DNA from: CAWAVN01 sp963825075
Lineage (GTDB): Bacteria > Planctomycetota > Planctomycetia > Planctomycetales > Planctomycetaceae
Reading direction: 5' to 3'
Length of the DNA stretch: 64,000 nucleotides
Assembly: GCA_963825075.1 (NCBI GenBank)
Contig: CAWGRX010000040.1
Coordinates: 52,093 to 116,092, forward strand
Positions 46,093 to 54,688 of this stretch are shown piece after piece. The translations under genes were made by a program, and so were the position numbers. Position 1 is the stretch's first letter, and each line of letters opens with the position of its first letter. The notes beneath the pieces are model-generated. The model searched no databases. It saw nothing but the letters and a program-made list of their open reading frames with translations, and had not been told where the DNA came from.

Positions 46093-47226
46093 TTAGCTGC
46101 CGGGTACTCCGGCGGGATCGTTTTTGAATTGCACCGTGCGGACTTTGGGATCTTGACGGTCGGGAGTTTTTCTGCGGACAAAGGGCTGTTCCACGGGGAT
46201 CCGAATCAACTGGGGCGTCTCCTGCCGGGTTTCCCCGACGTCGTTGTCGAAGATGATGACTTCTTTGAGGGCTCCGCGATAGACCGTCATTTGTGCGGGC
46301 TTCGGCTTGGGGGGAATATTGAGCAGATCGTTCAGGCTGATCTGATCCGTTCCGTGCGTCACGCGTTCCATGCCCAACAGCCACGGAGCATTCTGCCCAT
46401 TGTCCTCCCCATGCACTTCCCGTACCGGTTCGAGTCCGGCCTGTTCGGGCAACGCCTCCGGGCCGGGCTGGCCGCCGCCTGCGACGCCTCGCATTTTCTC
46501 GCCGCGGTTCAAATCCACGGGCATGAAGTCCAGGTCATCGTTCGGGTTACGTAAAGTCAGCGAGAGTTCGCCCCGGTCTTCCACAACTTTGAGCGCTTTG
46601 GCTTGCAGGGGCGTCACTGCCAAGGTCACCGCGCCGCCCTTGTCCAAATCCACGTTGTGTTCCGACAACGTGTTCTTGTTGACGGCGAGGATTTTGACGC
46701 GTTCGAGCAACGTGATCGTCACTTCCGGCCGGTCGTCGGTCTTATCTGACCGGAACAGCACGTCCACGAACGCCCCCGGACGGGCGAAGCCCTGGACAGC
46801 GGAAATGTGTTCGATCGGAATCGACACCGCCCGGTAGCCTTCATCCAACATGTCGGCAATGCCCGGCCCGGCCCCATCGGGATAGAACACCGTCGTCAAA
46901 AACGCTTCACCCCGCTTGACCTCCACCTTGAGCACACGGTTTTCAATCTGCCCGGTATTGCGCATGTAGGGCTGGTTGACGTATTTGCTCTTGGCGAAGT
47001 TTTCCGGCGACATCCGCACCATCGCGATGTCGTTAATTGTCAACATTTGGCCCGGCTTGAGATCCACCGAGGCAACGGGCACGATGACGTCATCCGGGCT
47101 GGCCGCAATGGTGGGCGGGGCCGGTGGCGGTGTCTCTAGCCTCTGCCGAACGATAAACGCCCCGGCAAGGCCCGCAATAATGGCAAATAGTACGACAGTG
47201 AGCGTTCCCGAACTTACCCTCGTCAT
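46093..47226 (-). CDS. cpaB: Tad pilus assembly protein CpaB/RcpC
   Basis: A 377-residue periplasmic protein with one N-terminal TM (TLTVVLFAIIAGLAGAFIV). It has an SAF domain (VIVPVASVDLKPGQMLTINDIAMV, with the following RGEAFLTTVF), then the RcpC-type part (VSIPIEHISAVQGFARPGAFVDVLF; LAVTPLQAKALKVVEDRGELSLTLRNP), which is thought to help the secretin channel. The C-terminal 110 residues are low in conservation. The start at 47226 (GGAGG 5 bases upstream) is preferred over the longer frame at 47256. Confidence 0.88.
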   Translation of the reverse strand: MTRVSSGTLTVVLFAIIAGLAGAFIVRQRLETPPPAPPTIAASPDDVIVPVASVDLKPGQMLTINDIAMVRMSPENFAKSKYVNQPYMRNTGQIENRVLKVEVKRGEAFLTTVFYPDGAGPGIADMLDEGYRAVSIPIEHISAVQGFARPGAFVDVLFRSDKTDDRPEVTITLLERVKILAVNKNTLSEHNVDLDKGGAVTLAVTPLQAKALKVVEDRGELSLTLRNPNDDLDFMPVDLNRGEKMRGVAGGGQPGPEALPEQAGLEPVREVHGEDNGQNAPWLLGMERVTHGTDQISLNDLLNIPPKPKPAQMTVYRGALKEVIIFDNDVGETRQETPQLIRIPVEQPFVRRKTPDRQDPKVRTVQFKNDPAGVPGS

Positions 47227-47338
47227 GAGGTCCTCCACAATGCGATAGGCTGACAATGTGCTGATGGGTTAAACGATTGACGACACGAGAATGGTTTGAG
47301 GCTGCAATTTACATGCCGGACTCCCAGGTGCTCAGGGA

Positions 47339-47641
47339 CTACTCGGCGGCCGCGGGAAGTTGTAAGTTGATGTCTTCGGGCGCCTGACCGGCCGGATCGT
47401 CGGGAGGTGCGGGTATATCTTGATAGCCGAATTGCTTGATTTGGGTCCCGATGGTGGCGCTGATGGTATAGGTCTGATCCAAATGCTCCAGTCCCAATGC
47501 CACGTCTCCGAACTGTTGCACGACCGAATTCCGCAGAGTCGTCAGGCCGGCAATCATCCCGATTGCGATGATCGTCGCCATTAACAGATAGCTGCTGACA
47601 TCTACAATACCTGTCTCATCTTTAAGGAGCTTGGCGAACAA
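47339..47641 (-). CDS. Flp-type pilin-like protein lacking the conserved Glu
   Basis: A 100-residue protein with TTG start (AGAGGT 8 bases upstream). Its N-terminus KLLKDETGIVDVSSYLLMAT and hydrophobic run (TIIAIGMIAGLTTLRNSVV) match the second pilin below and the Flp layout of short leader, TM helix, variable tail. A Ser stands where the Flp Glu-5 is expected, and the Pro-rich tail (APPDDPAGQAPED) is unusual. It may be a minor pilin or pseudopilin. It is the second of two pilin genes before cpaB. Confidence 0.65.
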   Translation of the reverse strand: MFAKLLKDETGIVDVSSYLLMATIIAIGMIAGLTTLRNSVVQQFGDVALGLEHLDQTYTISATIGTQIKQFGYQDIPAPPDDPAGQAPEDINLQLPAAAE

Positions 47642-47720
47642 TTTGGCGACCTCTTGGAATCGAAGGGAAAGAGCTTGATGTAAGCTTTTATGAATGAAGG
47701 TTCTGTGCCTATTGAAAATT

Positions 47721-47752
47721 CCTCCTGGGAAAGCCGAGACTTTCCCAGGAGG
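47721..47752 (-). terminator. Stem-loop between the two pilin genes (attenuator candidate)
   Basis: A perfect 13-bp stem CCTCCTGGGAAAG / CTTTCCCAGGAGG with a 6-nt loop, followed on the minus strand by AATTTT. It lies 50 bp after the first pilin stop and 80 bp before the second pilin start. It could end most transcripts after the major pilin and let some continue into the assembly genes, or protect the pilin mRNA 3' end (inference). Confidence 0.7.
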
Positions 47753-47802
47753 CCGTTTAACACATGGCGGGCAAAATCACGGCCCGCCACACGCGAGGAT
47801 TA

Positions 47803-48144
47803 CTATTCGGGAGTCGCAGCCACGACGCAGATCGCAACGCAGTTCGGGGCAACGGCGGCCGTGTCGTTGTTTCCGCCGGAGACTTCGCAGAAGTCGCCGA
47901 AGTCCATGAACACGCTGCCGGCGGTGCTGGAGCAGTGGCCGGTGATGGCGCCGAAGGAGAAGCTTTGGTTGACTTCGCCGATGGCGGCCCCGACGTCGGC
48001 CAGTTCGCCGACGACGGCATCGCGAAGGGCGGTTTGGCCGGCGATAATGCCGATGACCAGAATGGTCGCGATCAAGACGAGTTCGCTGGAAACCACGAAC
48101 CCGGCTTCATCTTGCCAGAGTTTCTTCATACAGTTTTTGATCAT
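47803..48144 (-). CDS. Flp-type pilin-like protein, probable major pilin
   Basis: A 113-residue protein. Leader MIKNCMKKLWQDEAGF is followed by VVSSELVLIATILVIGIIAG, which holds a Glu at the expected place if cleavage is after Gly-Phe (E at +5), then LRDAVVGELADVGAAIGEVNQ. This mimics Flp pilin (G|xxxxE-Y-hydrophobic) but lacks the Tyr after Glu. The tail has four Cys (CSSTAGS, FCEVSGG, CVAICVV), unusual for a Flp pilin and possibly disulphide bonded. AGGAAA lies 7-8 bases upstream. As the first gene of the block it is likely the main subunit. Confidence 0.7.
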   Translation of the reverse strand: MIKNCMKKLWQDEAGFVVSSELVLIATILVIGIIAGQTALRDAVVGELADVGAAIGEVNQSFSFGAITGHCSSTAGSVFMDFGDFCEVSGGNNDTAAVAPNCVAICVVAATPE

Positions 48145-48513
48145 TGGAGTTTTCCTGTGTGAACTTGATGTGATGAGATAGAGGTCATACCCGGCGTCAC
48201 TTCTTCCGGCGCGAATGTTGGAGGAGGTGTCGCCTTTTCAATCAACCGGTTGTTGACGGCCCCCCCTTAATGCACACAGCGCCGGAACACGGAATCTTTG
48301 CCTGTGTGGGCCTAAGTTTTTTTCCAGGGGCTAATTACCTCCAAAATCCCCGTCCCATCATGCGGAATTCCTATCATCGGACCTCCCGGTGACAGGATCA
48401 CAAGCAACAGGTGTAACCCCCATACAGCGGAGTTAACAAATAGCGCAAACGGAAAGACGCGCTGAGGAATCTATCGCATCGGCTGCGTCTTGGCTGTGTT
48501 TTTATTTCCGTAA

Positions 48514-48538
48514 AGTGTGCCACTGGCTCTGCCAGTGC
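48514..48538. repeat. Short hairpin repeat (GCCACTGGC type)
   Basis: AGTGTGCCACTGGC, a 3-nt loop and GCCAGTGC form a 7-bp stem. It is a near-identical copy of 7462-7486. The 48145-48662 gap otherwise contains the pilin-operon promoter (not resolved) and the terminator at 48562. Confidence 0.7.
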
Positions 48539-48561
48539 TTTTGCCCTCTAACAAAACAAAA

Positions 48562-48609
48562 CCGGCCCGCGTGCCGAAGGCCTACATTGAGGCAGGGCAT
48601 GCGAGCCGG
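48562..48609 (-). terminator. Probable terminator of the 400-aa gene
   Basis: An imperfect 15-bp stem (CCGGCTCGCATGCCC / GGCACGCGGGCCGG read on the minus strand) with an 18-nt loop, then TTTTGTTTTG. It lies 54 bp beyond the stop at 48663. Confidence 0.6.
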
Positions 48610-48662
48610 GTGATTTTATGCGATGAGGGAAGGTTGCGATCGCTGTTTGCTTGCCTGTGCGG

Positions 48663-49865
48663 TCAGGGTTTTGCGAACTCCTGCATCGCCTCGGCCGGGA
48701 AGCGGCCTCGCCACAAGGCCAGCGCGCGGCCGGCGTGGGACAGGAACGTATAGAACCGCTTGACCTGGGCGGGGCTGAGTTCATCAATCGTCTTAACCAG
48801 CCACCCGCCGGCTCGAACGCGGGTCTCCAAGGGCGGCAACACTTCCGGCGGAGCGAAAGCCCACCATTCCAGCGCATGCCCTGTGGCCAAGATCCGATCC
48901 GCCAACGGACCCATCGGCGATGTATAGCCCGCGGGCTGCGGGCCGTCGGCTTCCTCGCCGGGCCAATCGCCTTCCCAGTAGCCGTCTTCATGCTGGTTCT
49001 TCACGAGCCGGCGGGTGGCATCCTGCAGATGGGCCACAACGCGCTGCCTCGCTTCGGGTGACAGCAAACCTTGCGTCTCATCCACCCGCAATAAGAGAGC
49101 GAGCGCATGCAGCCGATGGTTGCCAAAGCACACCCCCTGAGCCAGCCGCTGCCGCATCACCCGGTCGGCCAGACGTTCCCAAGTCATCTCCTGGCCTTCG
49201 CTCGTGTACCAGCGTTTGACGTGGGGCATGTAATGCAAATACGCCAGCAGCGACCACTCGTATTCCACCTGGTTCAAACTGAATTTTCTTAGCGAATCTT
49301 CCAAAGCGCCCCGCAGCGGCATTTCGCCCCTCGGCGTGATCACCGGATAATCCAAAGGCGTCCCGACTTCCGCCAGCCCCGCCAGGCTATGATCGACGTG
49401 GCTCGCGGTCGCGTAGCCTTCCCGCGTCCGCATCGCGATCCGCCCCCGCACGTCGGGAATCAAGAACGGTTTGGTTTTCGGTCCCCAAGCCTGGGCGAAC
49501 CGGCGATGATCGAGCAACAACTCCCGCATCTCGATCCCGGAAAGACATTCGGGATCGTCGAATACCGCTTCAATCCCCCAGAACCTTAGCGCATGATCGA
49601 CGTGGTTGATCTTGGGATGACTGCCCCGCAAACGGGGCTTAAGCTTTTCCAAAACCCGCACGAGCTGTTCGTCCGAAATCACCGCCGGCTCATCGTAGAG
49701 CGGGCGAATCCGCAATGGCTCGGTCGCCGGTTCGGGAAGATTCCGCGGAGCGGTGAAATCCTGATACCGCCACGCCGCCACCGCGATCAGACTGCCCAAC
49801 AGCACCAGCTGCAGAGCACAAAACCCGATCATATTTCGCCAGGATGTTTTCTCTAGTGCAACCAT
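48663..49865 (-). CDS. Membrane-anchored protein, conserved in planctomycetes
   Basis: A 400-residue protein with one N-terminal TM (FCALQLVLLGSLIAVAAW) and a soluble part with motifs GSHPKINHVDHALRFWG, YPVITPRGEMPLRGALEDSL, WTSxx-like WYTSEGQEMTWERL, GVCFGNHRLHALALLLRVDE and NQHEDGYWEGDWPG. The QxxDGxW-like unit and helical spacing suggest an alpha/alpha-toroid fold. The function is unknown. It lies at the end of a minus-strand run with the two glycosyltransferase-like genes upstream and may share their envelope role. Confidence 0.75.
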   Translation of the reverse strand: MVALEKTSWRNMIGFCALQLVLLGSLIAVAAWRYQDFTAPRNLPEPATEPLRIRPLYDEPAVISDEQLVRVLEKLKPRLRGSHPKINHVDHALRFWGIEAVFDDPECLSGIEMRELLLDHRRFAQAWGPKTKPFLIPDVRGRIAMRTREGYATASHVDHSLAGLAEVGTPLDYPVITPRGEMPLRGALEDSLRKFSLNQVEYEWSLLAYLHYMPHVKRWYTSEGQEMTWERLADRVMRQRLAQGVCFGNHRLHALALLLRVDETQGLLSPEARQRVVAHLQDATRRLVKNQHEDGYWEGDWPGEEADGPQPAGYTSPMGPLADRILATGHALEWWAFAPPEVLPPLETRVRAGGWLVKTIDELSPAQVKRFYTFLSHAGRALALWRGRFPAEAMQEFAKP

Positions 49866-49907
49866 ATTTGATTCGTATCATTGAGAATGTGTGTTGTTGG
49901 GATGCGC

Positions 49908-49934
49908 ACCGGCGGCTAGCGCCTTGCCGCTCAC
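49908..49934. repeat. REP unit (GGCTAGCGCCTTGCCGCTCAC type)
   Basis: A single inverted unit of the type also found at 60918-60970 (GTGAGCGGCAAGGCGCTAGCC in the other sense). It covers the last few bases of the next gene's 3' end and the gap after it. Confidence 0.7.
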
Positions 49935-51643
49935 GTTGATCCGTGGTTTTTCTCTTCGCTGCTTTCCAGGCTTCGCTTGCGGACGGCGACGAGGCCTAGG
50001 TCATCTTCAAAAACTGTTTTCCATCCCAAGTGCCCGCGCAACCAGCGGTGCAAATCCTTTTGGAGCTCTTTGTGGACGATGATCGTGTTGATGCGGTATT
50101 TGTCCAACAGGGATTCCGTGCGGACATCGCCGCCGGAGATTCTGAGGTAATCCTGCCAGACGCGGGGCGGCACCACGTGCACCGCATTGGTGGTCATCAT
50201 GACTTGCAAATCAGCAGGCCCGTCCCAGACCAGCCAATCTCCCCACCATTGCGGGTTGGCGGTTAAGCCTTCCGGCGGATGTTCCCGAAGATATTTCGTC
50301 ACGCCCAACGGCGTATTTGAGTGATAAAGCTGATCCGGCGAACGCTCCGGCCCGCCCAACACAAAATTGCTCGTCGGCGAAAACGCAAAGGCCAGCCAGA
50401 TTGCCAGGCCCGCGAACATCGCCCGCCGGGTCGAGCCGGCATAAGCCCAACCGTGGTATTTTTCGGCCGTCTTAGAAAACGTTGCCGCCAGCCGATCTCG
50501 CACATCCTTCAAATGCGGAGCGAGCACGACGATCCACACCGGAGCGTACCAGGCGACCATCCGGGTTCGCATGCAGACGGCCAGTGTGAACACCGCCAGG
50601 AGGAGTACGTCGCAAGCAGCAACGCGGGCTTGGCTGTGCCGGAAGAGAATCAGCAGCAAAATCCAAGAAGCCCCGACCGTGATCCCTTCCAGGGAAATCA
50701 TCTCCAGGGAGTACCATTCCATGATGTCCTTCAAGTTGGGATTCGAGGGAAAGAGGGCGGTGTTGATGAGCAGATCCATCCCGTAAGGATTGAACAGCGT
50801 CGCGAGCACCGCGAGTTCCGTCGCCCACAGCCAGCGATGAAACTCCCGGTCCCGCAGCACCGACATCAAGGACCGCTCCCGCCAGAGCACTTCCATGGCC
50901 CGTCCCAAGGCGTAACAACCCAAAACAGCAAAGCCCACCACAAACGAACCGTGCAAGTTGGCCCACGCTGCGAAGACAACGGGCAAGCCCAGCCAAAACA
51001 GGAGTTGATCCCAGCGGGACCAGCGGGCGATTTTGGGAGGGGATTCCGTCTGCAGGCGGCGCCGGCGGGGGTCGGACCGCACGACCAGCCACAGAACTAA
51101 GGCAAAACATACGCCGCCGAACATTTCCGGCCGAATCACGGCATGCCGGCCCCAATTCACGCCCCAGGCCAGAAACGACCCCAACACGCTCAGTCCCACG
51201 CTGGAAGTTTGCAGGTAGATCACGCGGGCCAGGATCAGATACGTCAATGTCATCGAGACAGCGAACAGCGTCGAATAGGCTTCCACGCCGCCCCAGCGTC
51301 CCGCTTGAGCCAACACGACTTGCCCGAGCCAAGCCGTGTCCACAACCCGCATACCCTCGGCCAGCGAGACGAACGGTTCTTCACTGGGCAAGGCGTAGTG
51401 ATCCAAGATCCAATTGCCGTAGGCGATGTGCCCCCAAATGTCCGAATAGAACAGCCGCAGGTAATTGCAGAACAAAAAGAACAGCGAGAACACGAGCACC
51501 GCCCCCAGATGCCGCCAATCCCAAAGGACAAGCCGCATCCAGCGATTGGGCTGTTCGTCCATAAACTCCGCGGCGGCCGTTGGCTCGGCAGTCGCCAAAG
51601 AGGTTTGGGATTCGACAAATCGTTCTTCCAGCGTTTGAGACAT
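49931..51643 (-). CDS. Polytopic membrane protein, probable polyprenol-linked sugar transferase type
   Basis: A 570-residue protein starting at the ATG at 51643, only 2 bp after the stop of the upstream glycosyltransferase (a longer frame to 52024 would overlap that gene). It has about 10-11 TM helices and an early extracytoplasmic acidic pair (YSDIWGHIAYGNWILDHYAL), as in GT-C-type transferases that use polyprenyl-phosphate sugars. A soluble C-terminal part follows (LREHPPEGLTANPQWWGDWLVW; INTIIVHKELQKDLHRWL). The donor and acceptor are unknown. With the DPM-like enzyme it forms a natural two-step unit: charge the lipid, then transfer the sugar outside. Confidence 0.75.
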   Translation of the reverse strand: MSQTLEERFVESQTSLATAEPTAAAEFMDEQPNRWMRLVLWDWRHLGAVLVFSLFFLFCNYLRLFYSDIWGHIAYGNWILDHYALPSEEPFVSLAEGMRVVDTAWLGQVVLAQAGRWGGVEAYSTLFAVSMTLTYLILARVIYLQTSSVGLSVLGSFLAWGVNWGRHAVIRPEMFGGVCFALVLWLVVRSDPRRRRLQTESPPKIARWSRWDQLLFWLGLPVVFAAWANLHGSFVVGFAVLGCYALGRAMEVLWRERSLMSVLRDREFHRWLWATELAVLATLFNPYGMDLLINTALFPSNPNLKDIMEWYSLEMISLEGITVGASWILLLILFRHSQARVAACDVLLLAVFTLAVCMRTRMVAWYAPVWIVVLAPHLKDVRDRLAATFSKTAEKYHGWAYAGSTRRAMFAGLAIWLAFAFSPTSNFVLGGPERSPDQLYHSNTPLGVTKYLREHPPEGLTANPQWWGDWLVWDGPADLQVMMTTNAVHVVPPRVWQDYLRISGGDVRTESLLDKYRINTIIVHKELQKDLHRWLRGHLGWKTVFEDDLGLVAVRKRSLESSEEKNHGST

Positions 51644-51645
51644 AG

Positions 51646-52680
51646 TCAAGCCTTCGTGAGGTTGCCGTTTGCGATGCTGCTTATGGTGTCCGGTTCCAAT
51701 GCGAAGTGAGGGTTTTCCTCGCCGAGGTTTCGCGTGTGGTCCACGAGGAATTGCGGGCGGGCGCGGACCTGGTCGTAAATCCGCACGACGTACTCGCCGA
51801 GGATGGCCACGCCCATCGAATTGATCGCGCCGAAAAAAGACGCGGTAATAAGACCCGACGTCCAACCGGGAATCGCCTCGTAAGTGATCCATTTCTTGTA
51901 AAGGGCAAAGCTGATCACGCCCATGCAGCACAACCAGGACACCAGGCCGATGACGTAAAACAGGGTCAGCGGCACGCGGGAAAAGGAAAAGATCGCGGTC
52001 TTGGCCAATCGGCATAGGCCCCAAAACGAAACCCGCGGCTGCTCATCGTGCCGGGGCAATCGCTCGACCTCCACGCCCAACTGCCGATACCCCACCCAAC
52101 CCCGGAGGCCGGGGAAGAAGCGGTCGGTGTCGGAAAGCTTCAAAATGTCATCGGCCACCCGCCGGTCGATCAGCCCGAAATTCCCCGCGTCCTTGGGAAT
52201 CGGGGTCTCGGCGATAAAGTTGAGCACCCGGTAAAACGCCGAGAACAACCCCCGCTTGACGGCGTTCTCTTTGCGTTTGGTTCGTACGGCATAGACCACG
52301 TCGTAGCCGGTTTCCCACAAGTCGAGAAACGTGGAAATCGCGTCCGGGTCATCCTGAAAATCCGAATCCATCACGACAATCGCGTCCCCCGACGCATGCG
52401 ACAGGCCCGCATGCAGCGCCGCCTGATGCCCGAAGTTTCGCGTGAGATGCACCACGCCCACTTCGGGATGTTCGTCGGCCAGTCCCTCCAGGATGATTTC
52501 GGTGTCATCGGTCGATCCGTCGTTGACGAAGATCACTTCATAGGAGCAGCCGATGTCTTCCATTTTTTGCCGAAGGGCCTCGGTCAAGCATTCGAGCACT
52601 TGGGCTTCGTTGAAAACCGGCAACACCAGCGACACGAGCGTTTCAAATTGTGAACGAGAATTTCGCGTGGGTGCCAACAT
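51646..52680 (-). CDS. Polyprenyl-phosphate glycosyltransferase (GtrB/DPM1-like)
   Basis: A 344-residue GT2 enzyme. The GT-A domain shows VSLVLPVFNEAQVLECLTEAL, the nucleotide site VIFVNDGSTDDTEIIL, VVHLTRNFGHQAALHAGL and the metal DxD-like VVMDSDFQDDPD. Two C-terminal TM helices (LTLFYVIGLVSWLCCMGVI; LITASFFGAINSMGVAILG) and GEYVVRIYDQVRARPQFLV match GtrB/DPM-type enzymes that load a sugar onto undecaprenyl phosphate on the cytoplasmic face. It is followed after 2 bp by the GT-C-like gene. Confidence 0.92.
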   Translation of the reverse strand: MLAPTRNSRSQFETLVSLVLPVFNEAQVLECLTEALRQKMEDIGCSYEVIFVNDGSTDDTEIILEGLADEHPEVGVVHLTRNFGHQAALHAGLSHASGDAIVVMDSDFQDDPDAISTFLDLWETGYDVVYAVRTKRKENAVKRGLFSAFYRVLNFIAETPIPKDAGNFGLIDRRVADDILKLSDTDRFFPGLRGWVGYRQLGVEVERLPRHDEQPRVSFWGLCRLAKTAIFSFSRVPLTLFYVIGLVSWLCCMGVISFALYKKWITYEAIPGWTSGLITASFFGAINSMGVAILGEYVVRIYDQVRARPQFLVDHTRNLGEENPHFALEPDTISSIANGNLTKA

Positions 52681-52921
52681 CCCGTTGTCCTGCGTGTCGG
52701 GTCAATCTGTGGGAGCAAGGTCCTCGGCGTGTGCCGGTGGATCGTTCGCTACAAACATAACTCAAAAAATCCCCAGGTAACCCGAAGTAGCAATCGCCGT
52801 TCCACCCTATGCTATGCTTGCTTGGGAAACGGCGAAGAGCGGTTCGGATTATGAGGTTCGGCACGATGTTCGCATTTCCTTCATGAAAACCCAGGCCGCG
52901 CGCTAATCGGAGGAAACACTC

Positions 52922-54526
52922 TTGAATACATTCCCGCCATCGGAGGAAGTGCGCGGCAAACTCGGCGTGCTGATGGCGGCCGGGTTCTTGGGGATCGTCG
53001 CTTATTCCGTGCCGCTGTTCGTGCGGATGCCCCTGACCAACGATGCCCAGATGTACGATCTCCAGGTGCGGTTGCTGGCCGAGGGCGGCACGCTGTACCG
53101 GGACATTCTCGAACCGAACCTGCCGGGCGCCGTGTGGATTCAATCGCTCGTCCGCACCACCCTGGGCTCGTCGTCCGATGCCCTGCGGCTGTTTGATCTT
53201 TTCATGTTGGGCGGGGCGTTGTTTCTTGTGGATCGCTGGTTTCGGGCTCTGAATTGGTCCCCGGCGAGCCGGTTGGGTTTGCTCACCGTCTGTTGGGTGT
53301 TTTACGTTTCGCAGTCGGAATGGTGCCAATGCCAGCGGGATAGTTGGCTGTTGCTCCCGGTGTTGGCCGCCCTCACTTGCCGACGGCATCTCGTGGAAAC
53401 GATCGAAACGAACCGTCGGTTGCGGATTTTCGCCTGGGCGTTGGCTGAGGGATTTTTGTGGGGAATGGCCGTGTGGTTGAAGCCGCACATTTTGATTCCC
53501 GCCGCGCTGGTTTGGGGCGTGTTTCAATGGCGGACTCGGCCGGGAATAGGGGTTCTATGGGATCTCGCGGGAATGATGATTGGCGGGCTGGTCGTGGGAG
53601 CCATTGGCAGTTGGTGGATGATAGAAACCGGCTGCTGGGAACCATTTTGGCAAACCATGCGGGAGTGGAACCCCCGCTATTTCGCAGCGGGGCGGGAACA
53701 TTGGACGCTGCCCCGCTTGATCGCGATGACCTGGCGGCTCTCGCCTTGGATTCTCTTGCACATTCCCGCGGCGGTGATCGCCGTGCGGTCGCTGCGCGGG
53801 GTCGGGCAATCCGCAAAACCGGATCGTTCCACAATCCTCCAATCGTTGTTGGCGGCGTGTTATCTGGGTTGGACCGTCCAGGCGTTTTTGCTCCAGCACC
53901 TGTTTGATTACGTCCACGTCCCGCCGATGTTCCTGGCGATCTTGATCGTGGCAGTTCCGCTGCAAAAATCGCTAACAACGGTTTGGGGGCGGGCACTGCT
54001 CATTTCGTTTGCTGTGCTGGCGATCTTGGCTTCGCCGATGTTTCGTCCAAGCCGGGCCAAGTTATGGGAGACATGCCTGACGACGACGGCCAGTCCCCAG
54101 CTCTATTCCAAGTTGGCGGTGCTGCCCAATCCCAACTGGCGGGATCTGGATCGCGTCGCCCGGTTCCTCGCCGAGCAAAATCCCGCATCCGGGGATGTCT
54201 GTTGTTTCCACAGCGACCTGGTCTCGTTGTACAACCGCTTGGAACTCTTGCCGCCCACGCGGTTTGTGTATGTGCAAGAAACGCTCGTGTTTTTCCCCGA
54301 CCGCCAGGGGGAAATTCTGAAGCGATTACGGGAATCATCCGCGCGGTTTGTGGTGACGGACATGTGGAGCGCCCGGCTGAGCCTGGAACAAAAACAACGG
54401 CTGCTTTCGCCGGCTTTTCAACATGCGCTTCAAAAACCCTCCGCGAAGCCGAGGCCTTATCCGTGGGGCTCTCCGGTTGTGTTCCGATCGGGAAACTATT
54501 CGGTGCATCGCGAGACCGACCGGTAA
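52922..54526 (+). CDS. Polytopic membrane glycosyltransferase-like protein (GT39/ArnT-type)
   Basis: A 534-residue protein with TTG start (GGAGG 8-9 bases upstream) and about 10 TM segments. After TM1 the conserved acidic loop reads LTNDAQMYDLQVRLLAEGGTL and YRDILEPNLPGAVWIQSL, the first-loop Asp/Glu of GT-C enzymes (PMT_2, ArnT). The C-terminal soluble part (LDRVARFLAEQNPASGDVCC) is less clear. It diverges from the GtrB-like operon. Substrate unknown. Confidence 0.75.
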   Translation: MNTFPPSEEVRGKLGVLMAAGFLGIVAYSVPLFVRMPLTNDAQMYDLQVRLLAEGGTLYRDILEPNLPGAVWIQSLVRTTLGSSSDALRLFDLFMLGGALFLVDRWFRALNWSPASRLGLLTVCWVFYVSQSEWCQCQRDSWLLLPVLAALTCRRHLVETIETNRRLRIFAWALAEGFLWGMAVWLKPHILIPAALVWGVFQWRTRPGIGVLWDLAGMMIGGLVVGAIGSWWMIETGCWEPFWQTMREWNPRYFAAGREHWTLPRLIAMTWRLSPWILLHIPAAVIAVRSLRGVGQSAKPDRSTILQSLLAACYLGWTVQAFLLQHLFDYVHVPPMFLAILIVAVPLQKSLTTVWGRALLISFAVLAILASPMFRPSRAKLWETCLTTTASPQLYSKLAVLPNPNWRDLDRVARFLAEQNPASGDVCCFHSDLVSLYNRLELLPPTRFVYVQETLVFFPDRQGEILKRLRESSARFVVTDMWSARLSLEQKQRLLSPAFQHALQKPSAKPRPYPWGSPVVFRSGNYSVHRETDR

Positions 54527-54688
54527 AGCGGTCAGCGGTCGGCAATCAGCAATCAGCAGTCAGCTTTCAGCTTTCAGCTTTCAGCTTTCAGCAATCGGCA
54601 ATCGGCTTTCAGGTATTACAACGCACTCGTTCCGATCAATGAAGAGAAGCTTTTGGCTGACCGCTGACCGCTGACCGCTTTCAATCTT
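54527..54688. repeat. Heptamer tandem tract with inverted flanks
   Basis: After the stop of the membrane protein, CAGCTTT repeats four times in tandem with CAGCAATCGG and CAGCAGT variants. The flanks are inverted: AAGCGGTCAGCGGTC on the left and GACCGCTGACCGCTTTC on the right. The tract lies between two convergent genes. Confidence 0.85.
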
